The notes: generated from the letters alone by a model not told the origin. A DNA stretch of 64,000 nucleotides from JALZAI01 sp038212215 (GCA_038212215.1 JBBQUT010000002.1:62001-126000); one strand, 5' to 3'. Numbered from the stretch's first letter, positions 25,907 through 35,198 are shown. Program-made: numbers and translations.

Positions 25907-27553
25907 GTGCACGGCGCCAAGCAGTGGCTGTTGTTGCCCTTGTCGGCGAGTGCCGTGGATGCAAGTCTCGGGGGCGATGTGCGCAAAGCGTTCCGGCGCG
26001 GCGAGGTCGTCACCGCTCTCGTGATGGTGGCTGCGTACGCAGGCGGCCTAGCGGGCTATCTCGCCGGTATACCTGCGCTCGTGGTCGGAGCCGCGCTGTT
26101 GGTGGCGGCGGCGATGCTGTATCTCATCTGGGCAATGGCGGGGCTGCGTACCCAAGCAGGGGTCCTCGACGATCAGGCGCAGCGTCTGCAGGAGGCCGTC
26201 GGCGTTGTGCGGCTCCTCGAGAACGAGCTGCGCCATCAAGGCATGCACGACCGGCTGACCGGCCTGCCCAACCGAGTTCTGCTCGATGATCGCCTCGAGC
26301 ACGCGTTGCGTGGCGCCGCCCGCGCGGACGGCGCGGTCGCCGTGCTGATCTGTGACCTGGACGGGTTCAAACACATCAACGAGAGCCTCGGTCACCGGGC
26401 GGGGGACAAGCTGCTTGCCGTTGTCGCCAAACGCCTCGCTTCGGTCGTGCGCACCGGTGACACCGTCGCGCGGATGGGTGGTGACGAGTTCGCGATCGTG
26501 ATGGCCGACATCGACGAACCGGGCGTGGCGCTCAACGTCGCCGAACGTATCGTCTCCGCGGTGCGCCGCCCGATCTACGTCAGCGAAGCGCCGATCACCG
26601 CGACGGTCAGTGTGGGTCTGGCGCTGGCCGGCGTCGGCACGAGCGCCGAGGTGCTGCTCAGCGAATCCGACGCCGCGATGTATGCGGCCAAGAGTCGCGG
26701 CAAGGATCGGGTCGTGTGCTTCGAGGAGCCGATGCGCACCTCGATCGTGCGCCGGATGGCGCTGCGCAACGGTTTTGCCGACGCGCTGCACGGGGGCGAA
26801 TTCTATCTGCAATACCAGCCGCACATGTCCTTGCCGGACCGACGGCTGCTGGGGTTCGAGGCGCTTGCGCGCTGGCGCCATCCCAACTACGGCGAGATCG
26901 AACCCGACGAGTTCATCCCGCTGGCGGAGGAGACCGGCTTCATCATCCCGCTTGGCCGTTGGATCCTGGAGACCGCGTGCCTGGCCGGCGCGTCATGGCA
27001 GCACAGTGCTGTGGGCACCCTAACGATGTCGGTAAATGTCTCGACGCGACAGCTTGCGAACAATCACTTCTTCGACGACATGCAGGCAGCATTGTCCTAC
27101 ACCGCGCTCGAGCCGACGGCGCTGATCCTGGAGGCGACCGAGAGCATCCTGATGGTCGATCCCGAGGGCAGCGCGCGGGTGCTGCACCGGGCGAAGGAAC
27201 TCGGTGTTCGGATCGCCATCGACGACTTCGGCACGGGCTACTCTTCGCTCGGTTACCTCAGCCAGCTACCGGTCGACGTCATCAAGATCGACAAGAGCTT
27301 TGTCGATCCGCTCGGCGAGCCGAGCGGTCGCGGCCATGCGCTGGTCAGCGCGATCCTGCGCCTGGCCGAGCAGTTGCAGTTGGCGACCATCGTCGAGGGC
27401 ATCGAGACCGAGGCCCAGCTGCAGACTCTGGTACGTCTCGGTTACACCATCGGGCAGGGCGAGCTGCTCTCGCCACCCCTGGATCGCGATGCGGCGGCGG
27501 CGCTCGTCCGGGCGCAGGCCAACGGCGTCGATCGGGCAAGCGGGCTGCGCTAG
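25907..27553 (+). CDS. GGDEF-EAL cyclic-di-GMP enzyme
   Basis: A 548-residue protein with two N-terminal membrane helices (about residues 35-75), a short coiled coil, a GGDEF domain with intact MGGDEFAIV near residue 192, and an EAL domain. The EAL domain begins GFEALARWRHP near residue 318 and has the catalytic EATES, IDDFGTGYSSL and KIDKSFV segments and VEGIET. Both halves keep their active motifs, so it may make and degrade c-di-GMP. The usual QG(Y/F) near the end reads QGELL. It lies 45 bp after another diguanylate cyclase gene. Confidence 0.9.
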   Translation: MHGAKQWLLLPLSASAVDASLGGDVRKAFRRGEVVTALVMVAAYAGGLAGYLAGIPALVVGAALLVAAAMLYLIWAMAGLRTQAGVLDDQAQRLQEAVGVVRLLENELRHQGMHDRLTGLPNRVLLDDRLEHALRGAARADGAVAVLICDLDGFKHINESLGHRAGDKLLAVVAKRLASVVRTGDTVARMGGDEFAIVMADIDEPGVALNVAERIVSAVRRPIYVSEAPITATVSVGLALAGVGTSAEVLLSESDAAMYAAKSRGKDRVVCFEEPMRTSIVRRMALRNGFADALHGGEFYLQYQPHMSLPDRRLLGFEALARWRHPNYGEIEPDEFIPLAEETGFIIPLGRWILETACLAGASWQHSAVGTLTMSVNVSTRQLANNHFFDDMQAALSYTALEPTALILEATESILMVDPEGSARVLHRAKELGVRIAIDDFGTGYSSLGYLSQLPVDVIKIDKSFVDPLGEPSGRGHALVSAILRLAEQLQLATIVEGIETEAQLQTLVRLGYTIGQGELLSPPLDRDAAAALVRAQANGVDRASGLR

Positions 27554-27556
27554 CGT
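27551..27556 (+). promoter_or_regulatory. -10 element, leaderless PLD gene
   Basis: TAGCGT overlaps the stop codon of the GGDEF-EAL gene and ends 7 nt before the ATG at 27564. No Shine-Dalgarno sequence is present. Confidence 0.45.
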
Positions 27557-27563
27557 TTCGCCC

Positions 27564-29108
27564 ATGGGCGCCGACAGCACGTCCCCGTACTTCCCCGAGC
27601 CGGTCGACTCCCCGACCTTCGCCGAGAACACCGAGTGGCACCCGTTGTTGGACGGGGAACGCTACCTGCGTGACCTCGGCGAGCATCTCGATCGAGCGGT
27701 CGCCGGCGACACGGTGCTCATCGCTGGACTGGAGGTCGATCCGGCGCTGGACCTTGCCGGCACCCGCCCCGGTGCGCCCGGGTACCGCCCCCTCGGAGAG
27801 CGACTCGCGCGCCTTGCCGCCGACGGCGTGGACGTGCGTGTTCTCATCGCCGGTCGGGTGTTCGCCGCGTCGGTTCCGTGGGGTGGTCTCGGTCCGTTCC
27901 GTGGCAACACCCGCCATGCCGAGCACCTGCGCAACCTGCGTCCGCCCGGATTCGATCCCGGACAGCTCCCGCCGCTCCGCGAGCGAGTCCTGCTCGACTT
28001 CTCCGGCGCCGTCCTCGGCTCGAATCACCAGAAGACGGTGGTCGTCCACCTCGGCGGAGTGCTGACCTCGTTCGTCGCCGGGATCGATCTGGTCGACGAC
28101 CGATTCGACGCGACGCCGCACAACCGGTTGCGGCACAACGGCGAGCGGTGGGGCTGGCACGACATCGCGGTGCGACTGCGCGGTCCGGCAGCTTCCCGGG
28201 TGTGGGACATCTTCCGGGAACGGTGGCAGGAGACGACGACACTCCCGCGCGAGCACTATCTGCGCACGCCCGCGGATCGGCGTCCGCTCAATCCGGGGGT
28301 GGCGTTACCGCCGCCGGGGTCGGCGCCGCACACCGACCCCGTCCACTCGCCAGGCACGTCGGTGCGCGTGCTGCGTTCCCGGCACAGCCGCAAGCTCGAC
28401 TCGTGGCTGCCGTTTCGGCGCAGGCACTGGGACAACCGCCCGGGAAGCGAGTTGCACGAGGTCTTCACCACGGTTGTGACCGCACTGAGCGCCGCCCGGC
28501 GCTACATCTATATCGAGGACCAGTACCTCGGCGAAGCGTCCGGAGGCGACGAGGACTTCGAGCTCTACCCATACTTGCGCGCTGCGGCCGCACGCGGGGT
28601 GAAGGTCATTCTGGTCGGCTCCGGCACGCGCGATCCCGAGGATCCGGGCTTTCATCCGAAGCCGATCAACCAGGCATTGAACTCGGATCTGCGCCAGAAG
28701 CTCGTCGCGCGACTCGATCGTTCCCACCAGCGCAACGTCGGTGTGTTCCGAATCGACGAGTGCACCGTTCACGCCAAGCTGCTGCTCGTCGACGACGTGT
28801 TCGCCAACATCGGCTCGGCGAACATGTTCAGCCGTTCGATGGTCGGCGCTGATAGCGAGATGAGCGCTGCGGTGACGACCACGACCAACCTCGTGCGGGA
28901 TCTGCGGGTCGCTGTCTGGGCCGATCACTTGCGCACACCGGTCACCGACGGCGTCCGTAGCGCGCTCGAGGACATCGACATGGCGCTGGGCATTTTCCGG
29001 GCGCGATGGCTGCCGGACGGCGTGTCGGGATCGACCTGGCAGGCCCCGGGCACGCCCGACGGATTCGCTCCCCGCGAGCGCGCGCTCGCCCTTGTCGGAC
29101 CTGAGTAG
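27564..29108 (+). CDS. Phospholipase D-family protein
   Basis: A 514-residue protein with two HKD phosphodiesterase motifs: HQKTVVVH near residue 155 and HAKLLLVDD near residue 402. These motifs make the paired active site of phospholipase D and cardiolipin synthases. There is no signal peptide or membrane helix, so a cytoplasmic or peripheral location is likely. In the first motif the usual Asp is not clear, which leaves activity uncertain. The open frame upstream is the shadow of the GGDEF-EAL gene. Confidence 0.85.
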   Translation: MGADSTSPYFPEPVDSPTFAENTEWHPLLDGERYLRDLGEHLDRAVAGDTVLIAGLEVDPALDLAGTRPGAPGYRPLGERLARLAADGVDVRVLIAGRVFAASVPWGGLGPFRGNTRHAEHLRNLRPPGFDPGQLPPLRERVLLDFSGAVLGSNHQKTVVVHLGGVLTSFVAGIDLVDDRFDATPHNRLRHNGERWGWHDIAVRLRGPAASRVWDIFRERWQETTTLPREHYLRTPADRRPLNPGVALPPPGSAPHTDPVHSPGTSVRVLRSRHSRKLDSWLPFRRRHWDNRPGSELHEVFTTVVTALSAARRYIYIEDQYLGEASGGDEDFELYPYLRAAAARGVKVILVGSGTRDPEDPGFHPKPINQALNSDLRQKLVARLDRSHQRNVGVFRIDECTVHAKLLLVDDVFANIGSANMFSRSMVGADSEMSAAVTTTTNLVRDLRVAVWADHLRTPVTDGVRSALEDIDMALGIFRARWLPDGVSGSTWQAPGTPDGFAPRERALALVGPE

Positions 29109-29161
29109 CTTGTCGACTTGGGTACTCCTCGAGATTGGACGCAACAAGTGGAGGTCACATC

Positions 29162-30382
29162 GTGGCGCTGAGCGACCGGTTGCGCGACGACGCGCACGAA
29201 CTGGGCGGCGAACTGAGCGAGCTACGCCATGCCCTGCACCGCTTTCCTGAGATCGGGCTCGAGTTGCCCCGCACGCAGCAGAGCGTGCTCGACGCCCTGC
29301 ACGGCCTCGACCTGGAGATCGGCACCGGCACGTCGCTCTCGTCGGTTACCGCGGTCCTGCGCGGCACGCCGGGCGGGCCGACTGTGCTGCTGCGTGGGGA
29401 CATGGATGCGCTGCCGGTCACCGAAGCCACCGGGCTCGACTTCGCTAGCCAGATCGACGGTGCCATGCACGCGTGCGGGCACGACCTGCATACCGCCATG
29501 TTGGTCGGGGCGGCGCGCGTGCTGTGTGCACACCGCGATGAGCTACCTGGCGACGTGGTGTTCATGTTCCAGCCGGGGGAGGAGGGGTGGGATGGCGCGG
29601 GCGCGATGCTCAACGAAGGCGTCCTCGACGCGTCCGGCAGGCGAGCTGATAGCGCGTACGGCATGCACGTGATGTCCTCGCTCGTCCCGCGCGGTTCGTT
29701 CACGACCAAGCCAGGAATCCTGATGGCAGCGAGCGACGGTCTGAAGGTGACCGTGCGCGGGTCGGGGGGTCACGGATCGGCGCCGCACCTCGCAAAGGAT
29801 CCGGTTACTGTCGCCGCGCAGCTCGTCGGCGACCTGCAGACCCTCGTCACCCGCCGCTTCGACATCTTCGATCCAGCAGTCGTCACCGTGGGCACATTCC
29901 ACGCCGGGACGAAGCGCAACATCATTCCCGACGAGGCGTGGTTCGACGCGACGATCCGGACCTTCTCCGAAACGGCTCGCGACCGCATGCGGGTCGAGGC
30001 CGTCCGGTTGTGCCGGCAGGTAGTCGCCGCCTACGGCCTCGAGGCAGATGTCGTCTACACCGATGAATACCCGCCGACGATTAACGATGCAGCGCACGCC
30101 GAGTTCGCCACCGACGTAGTGCGCGAGGTGTTCGGCGAGCAACGCTTTCAAGAGATGACTGCACCGGAGGCAGGCGCCGAGGACTTTTCCCGCGTCCTCG
30201 CCGAGGTTCCGGGATGCTATTTGTTCCTCGGCGCCTGCCCGTCGGACAACTACGCCGACGCGGAAACCAATCACAGCCCGCGCGCAACCTTCGACGACAG
30301 CGTGCTGCCCGACGGGGTGCACTTGCACGCCGAACTGGCGGTACGCGCACTGCAGCGCGACGCCGCGCGGGCACGCAACTGA
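29162..30382 (+). CDS. M20-family amidohydrolase/peptidase
   Basis: A 406-residue metallohydrolase of the M20D (hippurate hydrolase/IAA-amino acid hydrolase) type. Motifs include RGDMDALPV near residue 80, ACGHDLHTAM near 104, PGEEGWDGA near 141, HGSAPH in the dimerisation domain, and EAGAEDFS near 338. It would cleave N-acyl amino acids or small peptides in the cytoplasm; the substrate is not set by the sequence. The GTG follows GGAGG with 7 nt spacing. Confidence 0.88.
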   Translation: MALSDRLRDDAHELGGELSELRHALHRFPEIGLELPRTQQSVLDALHGLDLEIGTGTSLSSVTAVLRGTPGGPTVLLRGDMDALPVTEATGLDFASQIDGAMHACGHDLHTAMLVGAARVLCAHRDELPGDVVFMFQPGEEGWDGAGAMLNEGVLDASGRRADSAYGMHVMSSLVPRGSFTTKPGILMAASDGLKVTVRGSGGHGSAPHLAKDPVTVAAQLVGDLQTLVTRRFDIFDPAVVTVGTFHAGTKRNIIPDEAWFDATIRTFSETARDRMRVEAVRLCRQVVAAYGLEADVVYTDEYPPTINDAAHAEFATDVVREVFGEQRFQEMTAPEAGAEDFSRVLAEVPGCYLFLGACPSDNYADAETNHSPRATFDDSVLPDGVHLHAELAVRALQRDAARARN

Positions 30383-30418
30383 GCCCAGCGTTGGGGGTGC
30401 AAACGAGCGCTCTCGGCG

Positions 30419-30424
30419 TACGCT
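30419..30424 (+). promoter_or_regulatory. -10 element, leaderless GAF-ANTAR gene
   Basis: TACGCT ends 5 nt before the ATG at 30430 and supports that start over later GTG codons. Confidence 0.45.
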
Positions 30425-30429
30425 GACAC

Positions 30430-31320
30430 ATGGCGGTCTCTGTACCGGGAGCGCGCCAGGTGACTGTCGCAGTTGAACAACGAGCATGCGACGGCGGATG
30501 CCGTTTGGCAGGTCGCCCGGGCCGAGACCCCGCCCAGTCGCCACTTTCAAAGCCTCCTGTGACCCAAAGGTCAAACGGAAAGCCGGTGGACGGCGTGTCC
30601 TATCCCCGGCCCGGCGGTTCGCATCAATCACTGGACGAACTGGAACGCATCTGCACGCGCGGACGGCGGCAGATGCGGGTCGCTGCCGTCGGCCTCAGTG
30701 TCACCGGCCCAGGCGGCCATCGAGGCCTTGCGTACGCCAGCAGCGAGCGCGTGCGACGAGTGGAGGACGCCGCCCACCTACTGGGGGAGGGCCCGGCCAC
30801 CGACTCGCTGGATAGTGGCATCCCGGTGCTCGTGCCAGACTTCGGCGACCCCGCCGGCCGCGCGCGGCAACGCTGGCCGGGCTTTGTCGGCGCTGCCGAG
30901 TGCAGCGGCTTTCGTGCAGCACTGTGCTTTCCGGTGCGGGTGAGTACCAGGACGGTTGGCACTGCGACGCTGTACCACGATCAGCCGCGCTGGCTCGATC
31001 TGAATTCGGTCGCTGCCGGCGAGCAGCTCGCCGACACGCTGTCGCTCGTACTGCTGCCATTCGTGCTGGACGCCGCCTTAGCGATGGACGACGATGGCGG
31101 CGTATCCATCTTTCGAGCGCGCCTCTACCAGGCAGCGGGAATGGTGAGCGAGCAGGTGCACATCTCGATCGACGAGGCTGTGCTGCGACTGCGCGCGAGC
31201 GCCTACGCCGCCGAGCGGGAGGTGTACGAATTGGCTGACGATGTGGTCTGTCGCCGGGTCCGCTTCGTCCGCGACGATGATGGAGACATCCACCCGAGAG
31301 GAGGAAACAGTGCCGGCTGA
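30430..31320 (+). CDS. GAF-ANTAR transcription antiterminator
   Basis: A 296-residue regulator. Residues about 70-215 form a GAF-like sensor. The C-terminal ANTAR domain (about 225-275, AAGMVSEQVHISIDEAVLRL) binds paired RNA hairpins to prevent termination. The first 55 residues look unlike the domain and the start is debatable; the -10 element at 30419 favours the ATG at 30430. Its 3' end overlaps the next GAF-ANTAR gene by 11 nt. Confidence 0.82.
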   Translation: MAVSVPGARQVTVAVEQRACDGGCRLAGRPGRDPAQSPLSKPPVTQRSNGKPVDGVSYPRPGGSHQSLDELERICTRGRRQMRVAAVGLSVTGPGGHRGLAYASSERVRRVEDAAHLLGEGPATDSLDSGIPVLVPDFGDPAGRARQRWPGFVGAAECSGFRAALCFPVRVSTRTVGTATLYHDQPRWLDLNSVAAGEQLADTLSLVLLPFVLDAALAMDDDGGVSIFRARLYQAAGMVSEQVHISIDEAVLRLRASAYAAEREVYELADDVVCRRVRFVRDDDGDIHPRGGNSAG

Positions 31321-32056
31321 GGAGTTGTTGACTCGACAGCGGGAGCTAAACCGCGCATTCGTGACACTGGCCGATGGTCTGGTGCAGGACTTCGACCTAT
31401 TCGAATTGCTCGACCGCCTGGCGCGCATCTGCGTCGATGTCCTTGGCAGCGATTCGGCCGGCTTGCTGGTCACTGGGGCGAACGGACGCCTACGGGTCGT
31501 CGCATCGAGCAGTGAAACGATGCGCTCGCTGGAGCTCTACGAGCTGCAGAATCAGGAAGGCCCGTGCCTGGACAGTTACCGCACTGGCACGCCGGTCGAG
31601 GTTGCCTCGCTGGACGCCTCACGGCAGCGCTGGCCGCGCTTCGCCGCTGAAGCGCTGGCCGCCGGATTCGTGTCCGTGCAGGCGCTCCCGATGCGATTGC
31701 GCGATGAAACCATCGGTGCGCTCAACCTCTTCTACCGCAGCGCCGAGGTGCTCTCGCACGACGACGTCAGCATCGCGCAGGCGCTTGCCGACGTCGCCAC
31801 GATCGGCATCCTGCAGCACCGTGCGATCCGCCAGCGAGAAACGGTGACCGACCAGTTGCAGACTGCGTTGAACGGCAGGCTGATCATCGAGCAGGCTAAG
31901 GGCAAGCTCGCCGAGCGGGGACACCTCGACATGGACGAGGCATTCTCGGTGTTGCGTGAGTACTGCAGGTCGCGGCGGCTATCGCTGTCAGATACCGCAG
32001 GCGAGCTGGTGACCGGCGCACTGGGCCTCGAGACTGTTCTCGCCACGCGGCGCTAG
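31310..32056 (+). CDS. GAF-ANTAR transcription antiterminator
   Basis: A 248-residue protein. GAF domain about residues 20-165 (FDLFELLDRLARICVDVLG, with the typical LQNQEGPCLDSYRTG turn), then an ANTAR domain about 180-240 (GRLIIEQAKGKLAERGHLDM). The GTG follows GAGAGGAGG, inside the end of the preceding GAF-ANTAR gene, so the two are coupled and may work as a pair. The input signal and RNA target are unknown. Confidence 0.9.
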   Translation: MPAEELLTRQRELNRAFVTLADGLVQDFDLFELLDRLARICVDVLGSDSAGLLVTGANGRLRVVASSSETMRSLELYELQNQEGPCLDSYRTGTPVEVASLDASRQRWPRFAAEALAAGFVSVQALPMRLRDETIGALNLFYRSAEVLSHDDVSIAQALADVATIGILQHRAIRQRETVTDQLQTALNGRLIIEQAKGKLAERGHLDMDEAFSVLREYCRSRRLSLSDTAGELVTGALGLETVLATRR

Positions 32057-32152
32057 AGGCGTGGCACGCTCGATCCGATCCTTCGGGGCACGTAGGTGTC
32101 GAGCTCAGGCACAAGGCCAGGTGTGATCAGAGCGTGAGTTCTGCGGCGCCCG

Positions 32153-32158
32153 TAGCGT
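32153..32158 (+). promoter_or_regulatory. -10 element, leaderless gpgS
   Basis: TAGCGT ends 7 nt before the GTG at 32166, with no Shine-Dalgarno sequence. Confidence 0.5.
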
Positions 32159-32165
32159 TGACGGC

Positions 32166-33119
32166 GTGCTGAAACAGACGCTCGCATGGTTCGACCGGGC
32201 AACCACCCGCTGGACCGAATGGGACGTTGCCGCGCTGTGCGCGGCCAAAGGCTCGCAGCGCATCAGTGTGGTAATCCCCGCGCGTGACGAGCAAGCCACC
32301 ATCGCGGGGATCGTCGCGGGCCTTCGCGCCGAGCTGGTCGAGCGGTATCCGCTCGTCGACGAACTGGTGGTGATGGACTCTGACTCGCGCGACGCGACGG
32401 CCGGGCTGGCCCGCGAGCACGGCGCGAGCGTTCACGCAGTCCGATCAATCCGTCGCGACCTCGGCGAGTACGGCGGTAAGGGCGAGGCAATGTGGAAGTC
32501 GCTATTTGTGACGTCCGGTGATCTCGTCGTGTTCATCGATGCGGATCTCACCGACTGGGGTCCGCACTTCGTGTCGGGTCTGCTCGGCCCGCTACTCGCA
32601 TACCCGGGTGTTGATCTGGTGAAAGGCTTTTACGACCGGCTCGTCAAGGACGGCTCCCGCGCGCACGCCCCGCAGGGTGGTCGGGTCACCGAACTGGTCG
32701 CGCGCCCGCTGATCAACCTGCGTTGGCCCGAGCTGGCCGCAGTCGTGCAACCTCTCGCGGGCGAGTGGGCGGTGCGTCGACGTGTCATCGAGCAACTGTC
32801 CGTGCCGGTGGGCTACGGCGTCGAATTAGCAGTACTGCTGGATGTGTGGGCCCGCGGCGGCCTGGACGCGATCGCACAGGTCGATCTTGGTGAGCGAGCG
32901 CACGCGCATCAGTCTGTGCACGACTTGGGCGTGATGGCCGCTGAGATCCTGCACACGGCGGAGCGGCGCGCCGGGTTTCCGGGGCCAGTCGATGCAGAGC
33001 TGTGGCAGTTCGACCGCGATCGCGTGCCACCGTGGCATGCGCGCCCGGTACCGCTGGCCGAGCGTCCGCCGGCGATCTCGGTCGCCGGGTATCCGAGGCT
33101 GCAGGAGCCGGCATGCTGA
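32166..33119 (+). CDS. gpgS: Glucosyl-3-phosphoglycerate synthase
   Basis: A 317-residue GT81 (GT-A fold) enzyme that transfers glucose from a nucleotide sugar to 3-phosphoglycerate, the first step of methylglucose lipopolysaccharide and glucosylglycerate synthesis. The N-terminal VVIPARDEQATIAGIV motif, the metal-binding FIDADLTDW near residue 125, and the RPLINLRWPELAAVVQPLAGE segment are typical. The stop overlaps the start of the folP2-like gene, as in M. tuberculosis Rv1208-Rv1207. Confidence 0.92.
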   Translation: MLKQTLAWFDRATTRWTEWDVAALCAAKGSQRISVVIPARDEQATIAGIVAGLRAELVERYPLVDELVVMDSDSRDATAGLAREHGASVHAVRSIRRDLGEYGGKGEAMWKSLFVTSGDLVVFIDADLTDWGPHFVSGLLGPLLAYPGVDLVKGFYDRLVKDGSRAHAPQGGRVTELVARPLINLRWPELAAVVQPLAGEWAVRRRVIEQLSVPVGYGVELAVLLDVWARGGLDAIAQVDLGERAHAHQSVHDLGVMAAEILHTAERRAGFPGPVDAELWQFDRDRVPPWHARPVPLAERPPAISVAGYPRLQEPAC

Positions 33120-33973
33120 GACTTGGCCGCCACCGCTTCGAAGACGACGCGTTGCTGGTCATGGCGATCGTGAACCGCACCCCGGACTCCTTCTACGACA
33201 AAGGTGCGACATTCGACTTCGATGTGGCGCTGCAGCGCGTCCGCGACGTGGTGCATGACGGGGCCGAGATCGTGGACGTGGGCGGGGTCAAGGCGGCACC
33301 CGGCGCCCGGGTCGGTGTCGAGGAGGAGATCGAGCGCACGACCCCGTTCGTCGCGGCGATTCGGGCCGAGTTTCCGGACCTCGTCATCAGCGTGGACACC
33401 TGGCGGCACGAGGTGGGCGCGGCGGCGTGCGAGGCGGGCGCGGACGTGCTCAACGACGCCTGGGGTGGCTGGGATCCCGAACTGGCCGAGGTCGCCGCAC
33501 AGTACGGCACCGGGCTGGTCTGCACGCATGCCGGCGGGGCCGAACCGCGCACCCGGCCGCACCGGGTCGCCTATGCCGACGTGGTGGCCGACATCCTGAC
33601 GCGCACGGTAGGCGAGGCCGAACGCGCGGTGTCGCTGGGTGTGGCGCCCGAAAGCGTGCTCGTCGATCCCGGGCATGACTTCGGCAAGAACACCCGGCAT
33701 TCGCTGGAGGTCACCCGTCGACTCGCCGAGCTGGTTGGGTCGGGATGGCCGGTGCTGGTATCGCTGTCGAACAAGGACTTTGTGGGCGAGACGCTGGGCC
33801 GAGCGGTGGGGGAACGGTTGCTCGGCACGCTTGCCGCAACGTCGATCAGTGCCTGGCTCGGCGCGCGGGTCTTTCGCGCGCACAACGTCGTCGAGACCCG
33901 CCAGACGCTGGACATGGTCTCCTCGATCCGAGGTACCCGCGCGCCCAGCCGGACGGTCCGCGCTCTCGCGTAG
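33113..33973 (+). CDS. folP2: Dihydropteroate synthase paralogue (FolP2-type)
   Basis: A 286-residue TIM-barrel protein of the DHPS family. The first motif MAIVNRTPDSFYDKG and the segment DVGGVKAAPG fit FolP2, where true DHPS has a GGESTRPG-type loop. FolP2 of mycobacteria lacks DHPS activity, so a role in folate synthesis is doubtful. Tight coupling to gpgS (overlap of 7 nt) suggests a job in the same glycoside pathway. ATG at 33113. Confidence 0.85.
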   Translation: MLRLGRHRFEDDALLVMAIVNRTPDSFYDKGATFDFDVALQRVRDVVHDGAEIVDVGGVKAAPGARVGVEEEIERTTPFVAAIRAEFPDLVISVDTWRHEVGAAACEAGADVLNDAWGGWDPELAEVAAQYGTGLVCTHAGGAEPRTRPHRVAYADVVADILTRTVGEAERAVSLGVAPESVLVDPGHDFGKNTRHSLEVTRRLAELVGSGWPVLVSLSNKDFVGETLGRAVGERLLGTLAATSISAWLGARVFRAHNVVETRQTLDMVSSIRGTRAPSRTVRALA

Positions 33974-33983
33974 CGACGGGTTG

Positions 33984-35063
33984 CTAGTGGAGCGGGTTGG
34001 CCGCACGTGGCGGCCCCGACGTGGCGCGCATCTGCAGCACGGTCTGCAGCGTGTGCCGGCGTGGCGCGCGACTGGGGCCTTGGCTGAAAAGCAGTTGCCC
34101 GGCAATGCGTCCCTTCTCGATGTGCGGTTGCGCGACAGTGGTCAAGCCGGCGCGCGCCGCCTCAGGGACGTCGTCGAATCCGGTGACCGTGAGATCGTGC
34201 GGTATGCGCAGGCCGCGTTGGCGTGCCGCGGTCAGCGCGCCGAACGCGAGGACGTCGGACAGCGCACAGACTGCGGTGAGGTCGGGTCGACGGGTCAGCA
34301 ACGCGTGCAAGGCATCGGCACCCGCCGCAGCGCTGTTCTCCGGACGCTCCTCGACGGGCAGCTCGCCGACGCCCCCCGCGGAGAGGGCAGCCCGGATACC
34401 GCCGATGCGTTGCAAGGCGGCCGATCCGGGCACCCGGTCGACGCGTCCGGACTCTGCCGCGCCCGAGTAGGGCGACCCGCCGAGCGAGTAGCTGATGACG
34501 CCGATCCGCCGATGCCCTGACGCGATCAGCGTCTCGGCGAGCACCCTGCTTGCGGCGCCGTCGTCCGGGCCGACCCAGTCGGCACCGGCCATTTCGAGCG
34601 GGGCGTCGACGACCACGCACGGCCCGGCACGCTCGGCCACCCGGCGCACGCGCGGGTCGTCGGCGGCGACGCCGTAGATGACGAACCCGTCCACTACAGC
34701 GTGAGCCACCTGCGTCCCGTCGTCGTCGCCTGCGGGTGAGCAGACGAGCAGCAGATTCTGGCTGGCCTGTGCACATGCTCCCGCTAGTCCTTCGAGGAAC
34801 GCTGCCGTGGCCGGATCCCGGAAGGCGTAGCCGATCTCGGCGGGTAGCAGGAGGCCCACCGTGTCGGTGCGGCCGCGCCGCAACTGCCGCGCTGCCGGAT
34901 CGGGGCCGGCATAACCCTGCTTGGCGGCCGCAGCCAGCACCTTGCCGCGCACATCCGCCGACACCCGTTCGGGACGGTTGTAGGTGTTGGACACCGTCGC
35001 AGTGGACACGCCGAGTTCGGCGGCGATGCTCGCGAGCGACGGGCGGCGTCGTAGCTCGGTCAC
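33984..35063 (-). CDS. LacI-family repressor
   Basis: A 359-residue regulator. The N-terminal helix-turn-helix (PSLASIAAELGVSTATVSNT) and hinge are followed by a periplasmic-binding-protein-like sugar domain with the usual GHRRIGVI and LTVTGFDDVPEA segments. The GTG at 35063 follows AGGAG by 7 nt; the open frame continues 17 codons upstream without similarity. It is divergent from an MFS transporter, with two operator-like sites between. It probably represses both genes until a sugar or related ligand binds. Confidence 0.88.
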   Translation of the reverse strand: MTELRRRPSLASIAAELGVSTATVSNTYNRPERVSADVRGKVLAAAAKQGYAGPDPAARQLRRGRTDTVGLLLPAEIGYAFRDPATAAFLEGLAGACAQASQNLLLVCSPAGDDDGTQVAHAVVDGFVIYGVAADDPRVRRVAERAGPCVVVDAPLEMAGADWVGPDDGAASRVLAETLIASGHRRIGVISYSLGGSPYSGAAESGRVDRVPGSAALQRIGGIRAALSAGGVGELPVEERPENSAAAGADALHALLTRRPDLTAVCALSDVLAFGALTAARQRGLRIPHDLTVTGFDDVPEAARAGLTTVAQPHIEKGRIAGQLLFSQGPSRAPRRHTLQTVLQMRATSGPPRAANPLH

Positions 35064-35094
35064 CTCGGCGCTCCTCTCCAGGTTGGTCGATAGC

Positions 35095-35106
35095 TGAATC
35101 GATTTA
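35095..35106. promoter_or_regulatory. LacI-type operator near the repressor gene
   Basis: TGAATCGATTTA is palindromic around a central CG at 5 of 6 paired positions. It is the usual form of LacI-family operators and lies 32 bp upstream of the repressor start. Confidence 0.5.
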
Positions 35107-35148
35107 CATCGCACGCTACCGCCAGACGGTACGAAAGATGCCTGAGCG

Positions 35149-35162
35149 GTTACACTGGTAAC
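35149..35162. promoter_or_regulatory. Inverted repeat in the lacI/MFS promoter region
   Basis: GTTAC-ACTG-GTAAC is a perfect 5-4-5 inverted repeat 36 bp upstream of the MFS start. It may be a second binding site or a promoter element. Confidence 0.35.
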
Positions 35163-35171
35163 GGTAGCAAA

Positions 35172-35183
35172 ATATCGATTTAT
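35172..35183. promoter_or_regulatory. LacI-type operator near the MFS gene
   Basis: ATATCGATTTAT shares ATCGATTTA with the site at 35098-35106, 76 bp away, and has the same central CG. It lies 15 bp before the MFS start codon, a good place for repression. Confidence 0.5.
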
Positions 35184-35198
35184 CTAACCGGAGTGTTC

